Counted from the first letter of the stretch, positions 6,315-14,294 are shown. The stretch is DNA of 23,017 nt from Coriobacteriaceae bacterium (GCA_015062635.1 SUUF01000014.1:4674-27690); one strand, 5' to 3'. Notes: a model not told the origin generated them from the sequence alone. Numbers and translations are program-made.

Positions 6315-8190
6315 CCTTACCGATAAGCAGAGAAGAGAGCTGGTCCGCATTGCGGTGGCGCTCGTGCTGTTCGGCGTGTGCATGGCCATGCCGTTCGATG
6401 CGCTGTTCGGCGAATCGGCGCTGCTGGTTTCGTTCGTGGCGTTTTTGGTGCCGTATTTGGTTGCAGGGTACGATGTGCTGCTGCGCGCGGTGCGAAACAT
6501 CGGCCATGGGCAGTTGTTTGACGAGAATTTCCTGATGTCGGTGGCCACCATCGGCGCGTTTGCGCTGGCGCTGCTGCCCGATACCGACGCACATTTTGCC
6601 GAAGGTGCGGCAGTTATGTTGTTTTACCAGGTGGGAGAGTGGTTCCAGGACTATGCGGTCGACCGTTCCCGACGTTCGATCGCCGACTTGATGGACATCG
6701 CGCCCGAAATCGCCCATGTGCGGCGCGACGGCGGGTTCGAGGACGTCGACCCCGATGAGGTCGAGGTGGGCGAGGAGTTGCTCGTGAAGCCGGGCGAGCG
6801 CATCCCCATCGACGGCGTGGTCGTCGACGGAGGCTCGCAGCTCGACACGGCGGCGCTTACCGGGGAATCGGTTCCGCGTGTGGTGGAAAGCGGCGCCGAG
6901 GTGTATTCGGGGAGCATCAACCTCGTTTCGCCGCTGGTCATCAGGACGGCGAAGGCGTTCGAGGACTCCATGGTCTCACGCATCCTGGAGCTTGTGGAAG
7001 ATGCCACCGACAACAAGGCGCGCACCGAGAGTTTCATCACGCGGTTTTGCCGCTACTACACGCCGGTGGTCGTGTTCGGCGCGTTGGCCATCGCGGTGCT
7101 GCCGCCCCTGCTGGCGGGCTTGCCGTGGGGCGAATGGATCGAGCGCGGGCTCATCTTCCTCGTGGTGTCGTGCCCGTGCGCCCTGGTCATCAGCGTGCCG
7201 CTATCGTTCTTCGGCGGCATCGGCGGTGCGAGTCGCCAGGGCATCCTGGTGAAGGGGAGCAACTTCCTCGAGGCGCTGTCGAAGGTCGATGCCATCGCCT
7301 TCGACAAGACGGGCACGCTGACGAACGGCACGTTCAACGTGGTGGCCGTGCATGCTGAAGAGGGAATGGACGACGACCTGCTGCTTTCGATCGCCGCCCA
7401 TGCCGAGGCTTATTCCAACCACCCCATTGCGCTGTCGGTGAAGGAGGCCTATTCGGGCGTTATCGACGAGGAGCGCATCCGCGATGTCCGCGAGGAGGCC
7501 GGACACGGCGTGCGCGCGGTCGTCGACGAGCACGTGGTGTATGTGGGCAACGACAAGTTGATGGCGGCTGGCGAGGTCCCGTTCCACGAATGCCACCTGA
7601 CGGGAACCATCCTGCATGTTTCGCTCGATGGGCGCTATATCGGGCACCTGGTTATCGCGGATGTGGTGAAGGACGACGCCGGGCAGGCCATCGCGCAGAT
7701 ACACGCTTCGGGCGTGAGGCACACGGTGATGTTGACCGGCGACCGCGAGGAAGTCGCCGCGGCGGTGGCGGCGGAGCTCGGCGTCGACGAGTATCACGCG
7801 CAGCTGCTGCCGCAGGACAAGGTGGCGCAGGTCGAGCGCCTTATCGACGAGGGGCAGAAGCTTGCGTTCGTCGGCGACGGAATCAACGACGCGCCGGTGC
7901 TTGCGCGCGCCGACGTGGGCATTGCGATGGGCGCCATCGGCAGCGATGCGGCCATCGAGGCGGCCGACGTGGTGCTGATGAACGACAGGCCGACGGATAT
8001 CGCGCTTGCCATTCGCATCGCCCGCAAGACGATGCGCATCGTGTGGCAGAACATCGTGTTCGCCTTGGGCGTGAAGTTCGCCATCCTGGGCCTGGCGGTG
8101 GCGGGAATCGCCACGATGTGGCTCGCGGTCTTCGGCGATGTGGGCGTTGCGGCCATCGCCATCCTGAACGCCATGCGCGCCATGCGATAG
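6304..8190 (+). CDS. Zn2+/Cd2+-type P1B heavy-metal-translocating ATPase
   Basis: This is a 629-residue P-type ATPase. Visible motifs are TGES (186-189), the membrane metal site SCPCALVISVPL (CPC at 290-292), the phosphorylation site DKTGTLT (D334), the nucleotide-domain HP (373-374) and GDGIND (524-529). The ALVISVPLSFFGGIGGASRQGILVKG block around CPC is characteristic of the ZntA/CadA (zinc, cadmium, lead) class rather than copper pumps. No N-terminal HMA domain is fused; it is encoded by the preceding gene. I chose TTG at 6304 because GGAG (6293-6296) lies 7 bases upstream and the sequence then runs directly into LTDKQRRELVRIAVAL and the first membrane helix. The longer frame from 6232 would add 24 residues with no such signal. 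Predicted role: export of excess Zn or Cd across the cytoplasmic membrane. Confidence 0.9.
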   Translation: MLANLTDKQRRELVRIAVALVLFGVCMAMPFDALFGESALLVSFVAFLVPYLVAGYDVLLRAVRNIGHGQLFDENFLMSVATIGAFALALLPDTDAHFAEGAAVMLFYQVGEWFQDYAVDRSRRSIADLMDIAPEIAHVRRDGGFEDVDPDEVEVGEELLVKPGERIPIDGVVVDGGSQLDTAALTGESVPRVVESGAEVYSGSINLVSPLVIRTAKAFEDSMVSRILELVEDATDNKARTESFITRFCRYYTPVVVFGALAIAVLPPLLAGLPWGEWIERGLIFLVVSCPCALVISVPLSFFGGIGGASRQGILVKGSNFLEALSKVDAIAFDKTGTLTNGTFNVVAVHAEEGMDDDLLLSIAAHAEAYSNHPIALSVKEAYSGVIDEERIRDVREEAGHGVRAVVDEHVVYVGNDKLMAAGEVPFHECHLTGTILHVSLDGRYIGHLVIADVVKDDAGQAIAQIHASGVRHTVMLTGDREEVAAAVAAELGVDEYHAQLLPQDKVAQVERLIDEGQKLAFVGDGINDAPVLARADVGIAMGAIGSDAAIEAADVVLMNDRPTDIALAIRIARKTMRIVWQNIVFALGVKFAILGLAVAGIATMWLAVFGDVGVAAIAILNAMRAMR

Positions 8191-8191
8191 A

Positions 8192-8253
8192 TGGGACAAA
8201 CTCCCCTGAGGTTTTCGTCTCCTGAGACAATTTCCCCTGAGGTCTTTGTCCCA
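8192..8253. repeat. Tandem pair of 31-bp imperfect repeats with dyad symmetry
   Basis: Two adjacent 31-base units (8192-8222 and 8223-8253) match at 24 of 31 positions and share the core TCCCCTGAGGT (8202-8212 and 8233-8243). The outer ends are an inverted repeat (TGGGACAAA at 8192, TTTGTCCCA at 8244), and the centre is GTCTC-CT-GAGAC. It lies one base after the ATPase stop. It could be a mobile intergenic REP-like element or an RNA structure; the sequence does not decide. Confidence 0.75.
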
Positions 8254-8254
8254 C

Positions 8255-8289
8255 TATTAAAAATCCGGCACCGGGGGTTCCGGCGCCGG
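8255..8289 (-). terminator. Rho-independent terminator of the fru-pts operon
   Basis: The hairpin CCGGCACCGG / CCGGCGCCGG (8265-8274 and 8280-8289, one mismatch, 5-base loop) is followed on the minus strand by ATTTTTAAT. This is the classic stem plus U-tract, 25 bases beyond the ptsI stop. Confidence 0.8.
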
Positions 8290-8314
8290 GTTCGTTCGCT
8301 CTATCGCGTTGCGA

Positions 8315-10021
8315 TTAGCGCATGGACTCCTGCAGCAGGTCGGCCACCTCGGTGGCGGTCTTCAGCTGCATGACCCTTTCGGCCAGCTCCTCGGCTTCGG
8401 CCTTCGTCCACAGCGAGATCTGCTTGCGGGTGGCGAGCACGCTCGTGGCGGAAACGCTGTATTCGCCCAAGCCGAAGGCGATCCACAGCGGCACGAGCAT
8501 CGGGTCGGCAGCGGCCTCGCCACACATGCCCACGAGGATGCCGGCCTTGTTGCCCTCTTCGATGACGCGCTTGATGCTGCGCAGCACCGCGGGGTTGTAG
8601 GTGGAATACAGGTAGCGCACCTTCTCGTTGCCGCGGTCGGCGCACATCGTGTAACCGGTCAGGTCGTTCGTGCCGATGCTGAAGAAATCCGCTTCCTCGG
8701 CTAGCACGTCGGCCATCATGGCTGCCGCCGGCGTCTCGACCATGATGCCCACCTTGATCTCGGAATCGTAGGCGATGCCTTCCTGGTCGAACTCGAGCAT
8801 GTAGCGTTTGATGAGCGCCTTCACCGCGGTGAGCTCGTCGACGCAGGTGACGAGCGGCACCATGATGCGGATGTCGCCAAACGCGCTTGCGCGCAACAGG
8901 GCGCGCAGCTGGGTACGGTACAGGTCTTCACGTGCGAGGCAATAGCGGATGGCGCGGAAGCCCAGGAACGGGTTCTCTTCCTTCTCCATGCCCAGGCACG
9001 GGACTTCCTTGTCGCCGCCGATGTCGAGCGTGCGGATGATGACCGGCTTGCCCTTGCAGATGAGGGCGGCCTTCTTGTAGGCCTCGAACTGCTCGTCCTC
9101 GGTGGGCACCGTGGGCTTGTCCATGAACAGGAATTCCGTGCGGAAGAGGCCGATGCCCTCGGCGTCCTTCTCCATGGCGCCGGTGGCGTCTTCGGGCTTG
9201 CCGATGTTAGCGAAAAGCTCGACTTGCGTGCCGTCGGCGGTCATGCTGCGGCAGCCGACGAACTTCGCGAGCTCGGCCTTCTCGGCGGCATAGGCTTCCT
9301 GGGCCTCACGGGCGGCCGCGAGGGCTTCCTCGTCGGGGTTGACGGCGACGGTGCCGGCAGAGCCGTTCACGATGAGCAGGTCGCCGTCGGAAAGCGTCGT
9401 GCAGGCAGCGGGCACGCTCAGGACGGCCGGCAGCTCCATGGCGCGTGCCAAGATGGCGGAATGGCTCGTGAGGCCACCGGTTTCGGTGACGACGGCGGCG
9501 ATGATGCCCGGGCGAATGCCGGCGGTCATGGACGGCGTGAGGTCGTGCGTGACGATGACGGTGCCCTGCGGCAGGGCGCCGATGTCGACGGGGCGTTTGT
9601 TCAGCAGCTCGGCGAGCACGCCGGCTTTCACGTCGCGCACGTCGGTGGCGCGCTGCATCGTGAGCTCGTCGCCCGATGCCTCGAACATCGTGGCGAACAT
9701 CTCGCAGATCTGGACGAGGGCATCCTCAGCACAGGCGCCGCCCTCGATGAGCTTGGTCATCTCGCCCTGCATGAAGGGGTCGGAAATCATCACGACATGG
9801 CCGGTGAGGATCTCGGCTTCCTTTTCGCCCACCTGCTCGCGCATGGTGTCGGCCTGGGCGTTCGTGTAGGCCACGTAGCCTGCGATGGCCGCGTTGAAAC
9901 GCTCGATTTCAGCGGCGGTGTCCTCGACGGTGCGGCTCGTGTAGGCGAGATCAGGCTCCTCGACGACGGTGACGCGGCCGATGCCGATACCCGGGCTCGC
10001 GGCGGTACCTTTCAATTCCAT
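8315..10021 (-). CDS. ptsI: PTS enzyme I, phosphoenolpyruvate-protein phosphotransferase
   Basis: This 568-residue protein has the standard enzyme I length and order. The N-terminal phosphohistidine domain contains GGLTSHSAILARAMELPAV, with phospho-accepting H187. The C-terminal PEP-binding barrel contains GIGLFRTEFLFMD, FSIGTNDLTGY and the catalytic cysteine motif VGMCGEAAAD. It takes phosphate from PEP and passes it to HPr in the cytosol. The start is decided by AAGGAGG (10034 to 10028) 6 bases before ATG 10021; the in-frame TTG at 10027 directly abuts that site. It is the last gene of the minus-strand fruK-fruA-ptsH-ptsI cluster, 149 bases after ptsH. Confidence 0.97.
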   Translation of the reverse strand: MELKGTAASPGIGIGRVTVVEEPDLAYTSRTVEDTAAEIERFNAAIAGYVAYTNAQADTMREQVGEKEAEILTGHVVMISDPFMQGEMTKLIEGGACAEDALVQICEMFATMFEASGDELTMQRATDVRDVKAGVLAELLNKRPVDIGALPQGTVIVTHDLTPSMTAGIRPGIIAAVVTETGGLTSHSAILARAMELPAVLSVPAACTTLSDGDLLIVNGSAGTVAVNPDEEALAAAREAQEAYAAEKAELAKFVGCRSMTADGTQVELFANIGKPEDATGAMEKDAEGIGLFRTEFLFMDKPTVPTEDEQFEAYKKAALICKGKPVIIRTLDIGGDKEVPCLGMEKEENPFLGFRAIRYCLAREDLYRTQLRALLRASAFGDIRIMVPLVTCVDELTAVKALIKRYMLEFDQEGIAYDSEIKVGIMVETPAAAMMADVLAEEADFFSIGTNDLTGYTMCADRGNEKVRYLYSTYNPAVLRSIKRVIEEGNKAGILVGMCGEAAADPMLVPLWIAFGLGEYSVSATSVLATRKQISLWTKAEAEELAERVMQLKTATEVADLLQESMR

Positions 10022-10081
10022 ACGCAACCTCCTTCACAGGTTGTTATTCGGGAGATTCCACATGAGCGGAATCAAGAGGAA

Positions 10082-10131
10082 GGACCATGGCGCCCGACGC
10101 TTCCAAGAAGCTGGAGCCGGCGACCATGGCC
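10082..10131 (-). other. Possible long imperfect hairpin in the ptsH-ptsI intergenic region
   Basis: CCATGGCGCC at the left and GGCGACCATGG at the right can pair with bulges around the perfect inner stem GCTTC-CAA-GAAGC (10099-10111). No U-tract follows. It might be a processing or stability element in the ptsHI mRNA; pairing was done by eye. Confidence 0.3.
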
Positions 10132-10170
10132 CTTCTGCATTCATTGCTTGATACGGCAATCGACCTGAAA

Positions 10171-10434
10171 CTAGTCGCCCATGCCAGAAGCGATGAAGTC
10201 GACGACGGCCTTGCCGGCCTCGGCTTCCTGGGCGCCCTCGGCGCGGACCTCGATCTCGGTGCCGCACTTGATGCCGGCGGCCATGATGGCCATCAGGCTG
10301 TTGCCCGGGATTTCCTTGTCGCCATTGACGATGGTGACGGTGGCGTCATACTTGGCCACCATGCCCACGAGCAGGCTGGCGGGACGCATGTGGAAGCCCT
10401 GGGGATTCACGAGGGTGACTTTTTCGCTGAACAT
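10171..10434 (-). CDS. ptsH: PTS phosphocarrier protein HPr
   Basis: This 87-residue protein is of typical HPr length. H15 lies in QGFHMRPASL and is the residue phosphorylated by enzyme I. S46 lies in PGNSLMAIMAAG and aligns with the regulatory serine of Gram-positive HPr; whether an HPr kinase exists in this organism cannot be seen. I chose ATG 10434 because it puts H15 and S46 at their canonical numbers and has an AAGGA site 9-10 bases upstream; a longer in-frame start at 10485 would add 17 residues outside the fold. It lies between fruA and ptsI and is preceded by a strong intergenic hairpin, so its level may be set separately from fruA. Confidence 0.95.
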   Translation of the reverse strand: MFSEKVTLVNPQGFHMRPASLLVGMVAKYDATVTIVNGDKEIPGNSLMAIMAAGIKCGTEIEVRAEGAQEAEAGKAVVDFIASGMGD

Positions 10435-10471
10435 TTGAATCGGTTCCTTTCTCACGGATTGCTTATCGGAA

Positions 10472-10498
10472 CCCATCGGGGGCATTGCCCCCGATGGG
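10472..10498 (-). terminator. Perfect hairpin between fruA and ptsH
   Basis: CCCATCGGGGGC / GCCCCCGATGGG gives a perfect 12-bp stem with a 3-base loop (ATT), 15 bases beyond the fruA stop and 37 bases before the ptsH start. No U-run follows on the minus strand, so it may be a partial terminator or a 3'-end stabiliser or processing site within the operon rather than a full stop. Confidence 0.5.
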
Positions 10499-10513
10499 AA
10501 CAGATCGAGGTGC

Positions 10514-12454
10514 TTAGGCCTTCTCGGCCGGCTTCTTGAGGACGCGCAGCATCAGGCAGCCGACGACAGCGCCGCATGCGAGGGCGACGAGGTACATCGG
10601 CCAGTTGCCGACGACGGCGAAGACGAAGATGCCGCCGTGCGGTGCCATGAGCGTGCACCCGAAGAACTCGGAGATAGCGCCTGCCACGGCGGAGCCGCAC
10701 ACGCACGCCGGGATGACGCGCAGCGGGTCGGCGGCGGCGTAGGGGATGGCGCCTTCGGTGATGAAGGACAGGCCCATGATGTAGTTGACCGGAGCGCTCT
10801 TGAGCTCGGTTTCGGTCCAACGATCCTTGAAGAGCGTGCAGGCGAGGGCGATGGCCAGCGGCGGAACCATGCCGCCAATCATGACGGCGGCCATCATGTC
10901 GTAGTTGCCGTTCTCGATGGAGGCGAGGCCGAACAGGTAGGCAGCCTTGTTGATGGGGCCGCCCATGTCGATGGCCATCATGCCGCCGAGCAGCAGGCCG
11001 AGCAGGATCTTCGCATCACCCATGCTGGTGAGGAAGTCGGCGATGGCCTGGTTGAGCATGATCATGAACGGGTTCACGGCGCACATGAACAGGCCGATGA
11101 ACGCGAGGCCGACGAGCGGGAAGATGAGCATGGGCTTCATGCCGTCGAGCGCTTGCGGGATATGCTCGCAGACCTTCTCGAACCACAGCATGAAATAGCC
11201 GCCCGCGAAGCCGGCGAGCAGGGCGCCCAGGAAGCCGGCGGAAACGGCCTGGCCGGCGGGTTCTGCGAAGGTGCAGCCTGCGGCGGCCATGGCGCCGCCG
11301 ACGAAGCCGACGAGGAGGCCGGGGCGGTCGGCGATGGACTGGCCGATGTAGCCGGCCAGGATGGCGAGCATGAATCCGAAGCTCACGCCGCCGATGCCCT
11401 TGAACCAAGCGGCCACGGCGGTGTTGCTGCCGAAGTTGCCGTCTTGCGGGGCACCCATGATGGTGTCGATGAGGAAGGCGAGTGCGATGAAGATACCGCC
11501 TGCGACGACGAAGGGCAGCATGTGGGAGACGCCCTCCATCAGGTGCTTGTACACCTGACGTCCGAGGCTTTCGCCTTCAGCCGATTCCTCGGCAGCAGCG
11601 CCGCCGCCACCGGTGTGATGGTAGACGGGAGCATCGCCGGACATTGCGCGGTTGATGAGCTCTTCGGGCTTGTTGATGCCGTCGGCCACCTTGGTGATGA
11701 CGACCTTCTTGCCCTCGAAGCGGGCCATCTCGACGTTCTTGTCGGCGGCCACGATGATGCCGTCGGCTGCGGCGATCTCATCCTTGGTGAGGATGTTCTT
11801 GGCACCGCCAGAGCCGTTGGTCTCGACCTTGATGGAGATGCCCATCTTCTCGCCTTGCTGGGCGAGGGCCTCGGCGGCCATGTAGGTGTGCGCGATGCCG
11901 GTGGGGCATGCTGTCACGGCGAGGACCTGGATGTGGTCGGCTGCGTCCGCGGCGGGGGCGGCGGCAGCCGGTGCTTCTTCGGCCGGCTCCTCGGGGAACT
12001 TCTCGCGCTCCTTGTCGTCGATGAGCTTCAGGAACTCCTGGGCATCCTTCGCGCCCAGCAGCTCGTTGCGCCAATCGACGTCCATGAGCATCGTCATCAA
12101 GCGGGCGAGCACTTCCAGGTGCACATCGCCGTCGCTGGGGGCGGCGATCATGAACAGGAGGTTGGACGGCTTGCCGTCCGGCGCCTCGTAGTCCACGCCG
12201 TCGGGGACGGTGATGGCGGCGAGCGCAGGCTTCGCCACGGCATCGGTCTTGGCATGCGGGATGGCCATGCCTTCGCCGATGGCGGTGGTGCCACCGGCTT
12301 CGCGGGCCAAGATGGCCTCACGGTATGCCTGAACGTCGTTCAGGTTGCCGGCACCTTCATGCAACGAGATGAGTTTCTCGATGGCATCGGGTTTCGAAGC
12401 CACGGAGACACCGAGCTCGATTGCCTCGGGTGCCAGAAGGTCAACAATTCTCAT
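10514..12454 (-). CDS. fruA: PTS fructose-specific enzyme II, EIIABC
   Basis: This 646-residue protein has three domains in the order A-B-C. EIIA (about 1-150) has the phospho-histidine H67 in GEGMAIPHAKT. An Ala/Pro/Glu-rich linker (about 155-173) follows. EIIB (about 175-275) has the phospho-cysteine C183 in AVTACPTGIAHTYMAAEAL, the fructose-type signature. A Gly/Glu linker leads to the membrane EIIC domain (about 300-640), with many hydrophobic helices and GGPINKAAYLFG. It imports fructose and phosphorylates it to fructose 1-phosphate, the substrate of the FruK encoded just upstream. A strong RBS, AAGGAGG, lies 7 bases before ATG 12454. Being next to ptsH and ptsI, it gives a complete phosphorelay in one operon. 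Confidence 0.96.
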   Translation of the reverse strand: MRIVDLLAPEAIELGVSVASKPDAIEKLISLHEGAGNLNDVQAYREAILAREAGGTTAIGEGMAIPHAKTDAVAKPALAAITVPDGVDYEAPDGKPSNLLFMIAAPSDGDVHLEVLARLMTMLMDVDWRNELLGAKDAQEFLKLIDDKEREKFPEEPAEEAPAAAAPAADAADHIQVLAVTACPTGIAHTYMAAEALAQQGEKMGISIKVETNGSGGAKNILTKDEIAAADGIIVAADKNVEMARFEGKKVVITKVADGINKPEELINRAMSGDAPVYHHTGGGGAAAEESAEGESLGRQVYKHLMEGVSHMLPFVVAGGIFIALAFLIDTIMGAPQDGNFGSNTAVAAWFKGIGGVSFGFMLAILAGYIGQSIADRPGLLVGFVGGAMAAAGCTFAEPAGQAVSAGFLGALLAGFAGGYFMLWFEKVCEHIPQALDGMKPMLIFPLVGLAFIGLFMCAVNPFMIMLNQAIADFLTSMGDAKILLGLLLGGMMAIDMGGPINKAAYLFGLASIENGNYDMMAAVMIGGMVPPLAIALACTLFKDRWTETELKSAPVNYIMGLSFITEGAIPYAAADPLRVIPACVCGSAVAGAISEFFGCTLMAPHGGIFVFAVVGNWPMYLVALACGAVVGCLMLRVLKKPAEKA

Positions 12455-12522
12455 GGGTATCCTCCTTCACAAGAATCATCGATCGCCGCATCACGCGCTG
12501 CGGCCGCGCATCGTTCCCATGG

Positions 12523-13473
12523 TTAAAGCTGCGCGAGCAGCTGTTCCACCAATTCGGTCGGGGCAAGCCAGGGGCTGAAGGCCGTGGCGCTGCCGCATGC
12601 CTGGCCCAGCTTGTAGGCGCTCTCGCATGCCGCGAGGTCGCTCATGCCCGCTTCTTCCGCGCGCAGGTAGCCTTCCACGAAGCCGGCTACCACGCTGTCG
12701 CCCGCGCCGACGCTGTTCACGAGCTCGCCCTTGATGACGGGCGCGTCCATGAAGTCGCCAGTCTCGCAGATGATGAAGCTTCCCTTGCCGCCGCGGCTCA
12801 CGAGGACGTTCTGCGCGCCCTGGGCTTGCAGGTCGCGTGCGCCGGCGATAAGCGCGTCGACGTCGTTTTCGTCGCAACCGCAAATCTCGGCGAGCTCCTC
12901 GTCGTTGGGCTTGATGAGGAAGGGCTTGTACGGCAGGGCGCGGGTGAGCGTCTCGCCGGTGGCGTCGACGACCATGCGGGCGCCGCTGTTCGCCATCGCG
13001 TCGAGAATGCGCGCGTAGGTGTCCACCGGCATGCCGGGCAGCAAGCCGCCCGAGAGGATGAGGAAATCGCCTTCGCCGACGTTTGCGATCTTGGCCATGA
13101 AGGCGTCGAACGCGTCATCGTCGACGACGGGGCCGGGGCCGTTGACGGCGGTCTCCACCTCGTCGGCATCTGCGCCGGCGATGGTGCCCTTGAGCTTGAT
13201 GTTCACGCGAGTGTCGCCCGAGGAAAGGCGGATGAAGTCGGCCTTGATGCCCGCATCATGCAGCGCTGCCTCAAGCGCGGCACCGGTCCATCCGGCGGTA
13301 TAGCCGAGCGCGGTGCTCTCGCGGCCGAGGTGGGCGAGGACGAAACTCACGTTCACGCCCTTTCCGCCGAAGTAAAAAGCCTGGGCATCGGCGCGGTTCA
13401 CGGCTCCGGTGGCAAGGTCGTTGCAATGCGTGACGCAATCGATCGCCGGGTTGAACGTGACGGTGTAAATCAT
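12523..13473 (-). CDS. fruK: 1-phosphofructokinase
   Basis: This 316-residue PfkB-family sugar kinase starts MIYTVTFNPAIDC. It has the substrate-binding GGKGVNVSFVLAHLG near the N-terminus and the catalytic NSVGAGDSVVAGF, with the base aspartate at about 259. It phosphorylates fructose 1-phosphate to fructose 1,6-bisphosphate. I chose ATG 13473, preceded by GGGGGAGG about 6 bases upstream and matching the family's N-terminus; an upstream in-frame start at 13515 overlaps the promoter. It is first gene of the fruK-fruA-ptsH-ptsI cluster, with 68 bases before fruA and no hairpin between them. A tagatose-6-phosphate kinase reading is less likely given fruA next door. Confidence 0.94.
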   Translation of the reverse strand: MIYTVTFNPAIDCVTHCNDLATGAVNRADAQAFYFGGKGVNVSFVLAHLGRESTALGYTAGWTGAALEAALHDAGIKADFIRLSSGDTRVNIKLKGTIAGADADEVETAVNGPGPVVDDDAFDAFMAKIANVGEGDFLILSGGLLPGMPVDTYARILDAMANSGARMVVDATGETLTRALPYKPFLIKPNDEELAEICGCDENDVDALIAGARDLQAQGAQNVLVSRGGKGSFIICETGDFMDAPVIKGELVNSVGAGDSVVAGFVEGYLRAEEAGMSDLAACESAYKLGQACGSATAFSPWLAPTELVEQLLAQL

Positions 13474-13510
13474 GGGCAGCCTCCCCCACGTGTTCACAAT
13501 TCCTCCATGC

Positions 13511-13540
13511 ATCATACGTTGCTTGAGGGGGAATGTCTAA
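13511..13540 (-). promoter_or_regulatory. Promoter of the fru-pts operon
   Basis: On the minus strand, TTAGAC (13540 to 13535), an 18-base spacer and TATGAT (13516 to 13511) form a good promoter 38 bases upstream of the fruK ATG. I found no clear FruR-type operator, and no fru regulator gene is in the window. Confidence 0.6.
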
Positions 13541-13634
13541 CCACTATTTGCGGGTTTGGGCGGATATTTTTCGGATGTTCGGGGCAGCCGAAACGGCGGT
13601 GGGGGATGGCTGGCGCTATCTGGTTGAAAGGCGG

Positions 13635-14066
13635 CTAACGAACGCTTTCCAAGAACCGGCTCGCCGACTCCGAGACGTGCAGGGTCACCTCTTGTCCGCC
13701 GATGTTCACGGTGACGTATTCGGGGTCGTCATACAGGGTTGCGGACACCGGTTGGCCCTCATATTCGGATTCGTATTCGCCCGCAACCGCCACATCCGCG
13801 GGCAGCTCCACTGCTTCCCAGCTCGTGAGGTCGAGGTCGCGAACGAATCCATCGACCTCGTCGGCGCTCACGCCAAGCTGCTGCGCAATGAACTCGTCAT
13901 TGTCGAGCAGCGCGGTCTCCACCTGTTGCGTGAGCGATCCGTTTTGGAGCATGACGGTGGCGGCTGCGTTGGTGAGGGCGTTCGAGCTAGGGAAGGCATT
14001 GTTGAAGAAACCGAGCACGATGAGGCAAAGGCCGACGGCGATGAGGCCACGGGTGAGCATTTTCAT
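13635..14066 (-). CDS. Small exported or membrane-anchored protein of unknown function
   Basis: I do not recognise this 143-residue protein. It has a short basic start (MKMLTR) and a hydrophobic stretch GLIAVGLCLIVLGFF (residues 7-21), which reads as a signal anchor. The cysteine within it lacks a convincing lipobox. The rest is acidic, with a predicted helical part (NAAATVMLQNGSLTQQVETALLDNDEFIAQQLG) and a strand-rich C-terminal part (VSATLYDDPEYVTVNIGGQEVTLHV). The ATG at 14066 has an AAAGGAA site about 7 bases upstream. It lies upstream of fruK on the same strand, divergent from csoR, and probably forms its own unit. It has no metal-binding cysteine or histidine cluster, so no link to the copper operon is visible. 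Confidence 0.7.
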   Translation of the reverse strand: MKMLTRGLIAVGLCLIVLGFFNNAFPSSNALTNAAATVMLQNGSLTQQVETALLDNDEFIAQQLGVSADEVDGFVRDLDLTSWEAVELPADVAVAGEYESEYEGQPVSATLYDDPEYVTVNIGGQEVTLHVSESASRFLESVR

Positions 14067-14265
14067 GACGGTTCCTTTCTCTTCGGCGCTCGCATGCTAG
14101 CAAAGCCCCGTGGAGAACCTATCGCGGGGTTGGTGGGATTCTGTGACGAGTGGTTTTGGGCTGCCTTGCTACGATGATCATCTGCCATGAACCCAAATCC
14201 CGCCCCAGATTCGGCCCTTCGAGCAGGTAGGTTTGGCTTCGCCTCCAGACGCCTCGCTGTTTTAC

Positions 14266-14294
14266 TTGACCAGCATACCCCCTGGGGGTACCCT
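14266..14294 (+). promoter_or_regulatory. Promoter of the csoR-copA operon
   Basis: TTGACC (14266-14271), a 17-base spacer and TACCCT (14289-14294) fit a sigma-70 promoter. The spacer and the first bases of the -10 are occupied by the CsoR-type operator. Confidence 0.7.
14276..14290. promoter_or_regulatory. CsoR-family copper operator
   Basis: TACCCCCTGGGGGTA has perfect 7-bp arms around a central T. This is the G/C-tract pseudo-palindrome flanked by TA that CsoR-family repressors recognise. It sits between -35 and -10, just upstream of a CsoR gene, giving a self-regulated copper-inducible switch: Cu(I) binding to CsoR would release it. Confidence 0.8.

Noticed and set aside
7201..8199. 332-codon minus-strand frame opposite the Zn/Cd ATPase
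   Set aside because: Antisense shadow of a gene with all P-type ATPase motifs; the composition is unlike a real protein.
8192..8253. Tandem repeat considered as a CRISPR fragment
   Set aside because: There are only two adjacent units with no spacer between them, and no cas genes. The units carry internal dyads, unlike CRISPR repeat-spacer structure.
10637..12526. Very long plus-strand open frame (629 codons) opposite fruA
   Set aside because: It mirrors the fruA codons on the other strand. The translation is a His/Asp/Gly-rich shadow with no domain, and fruA itself has every expected PTS motif.
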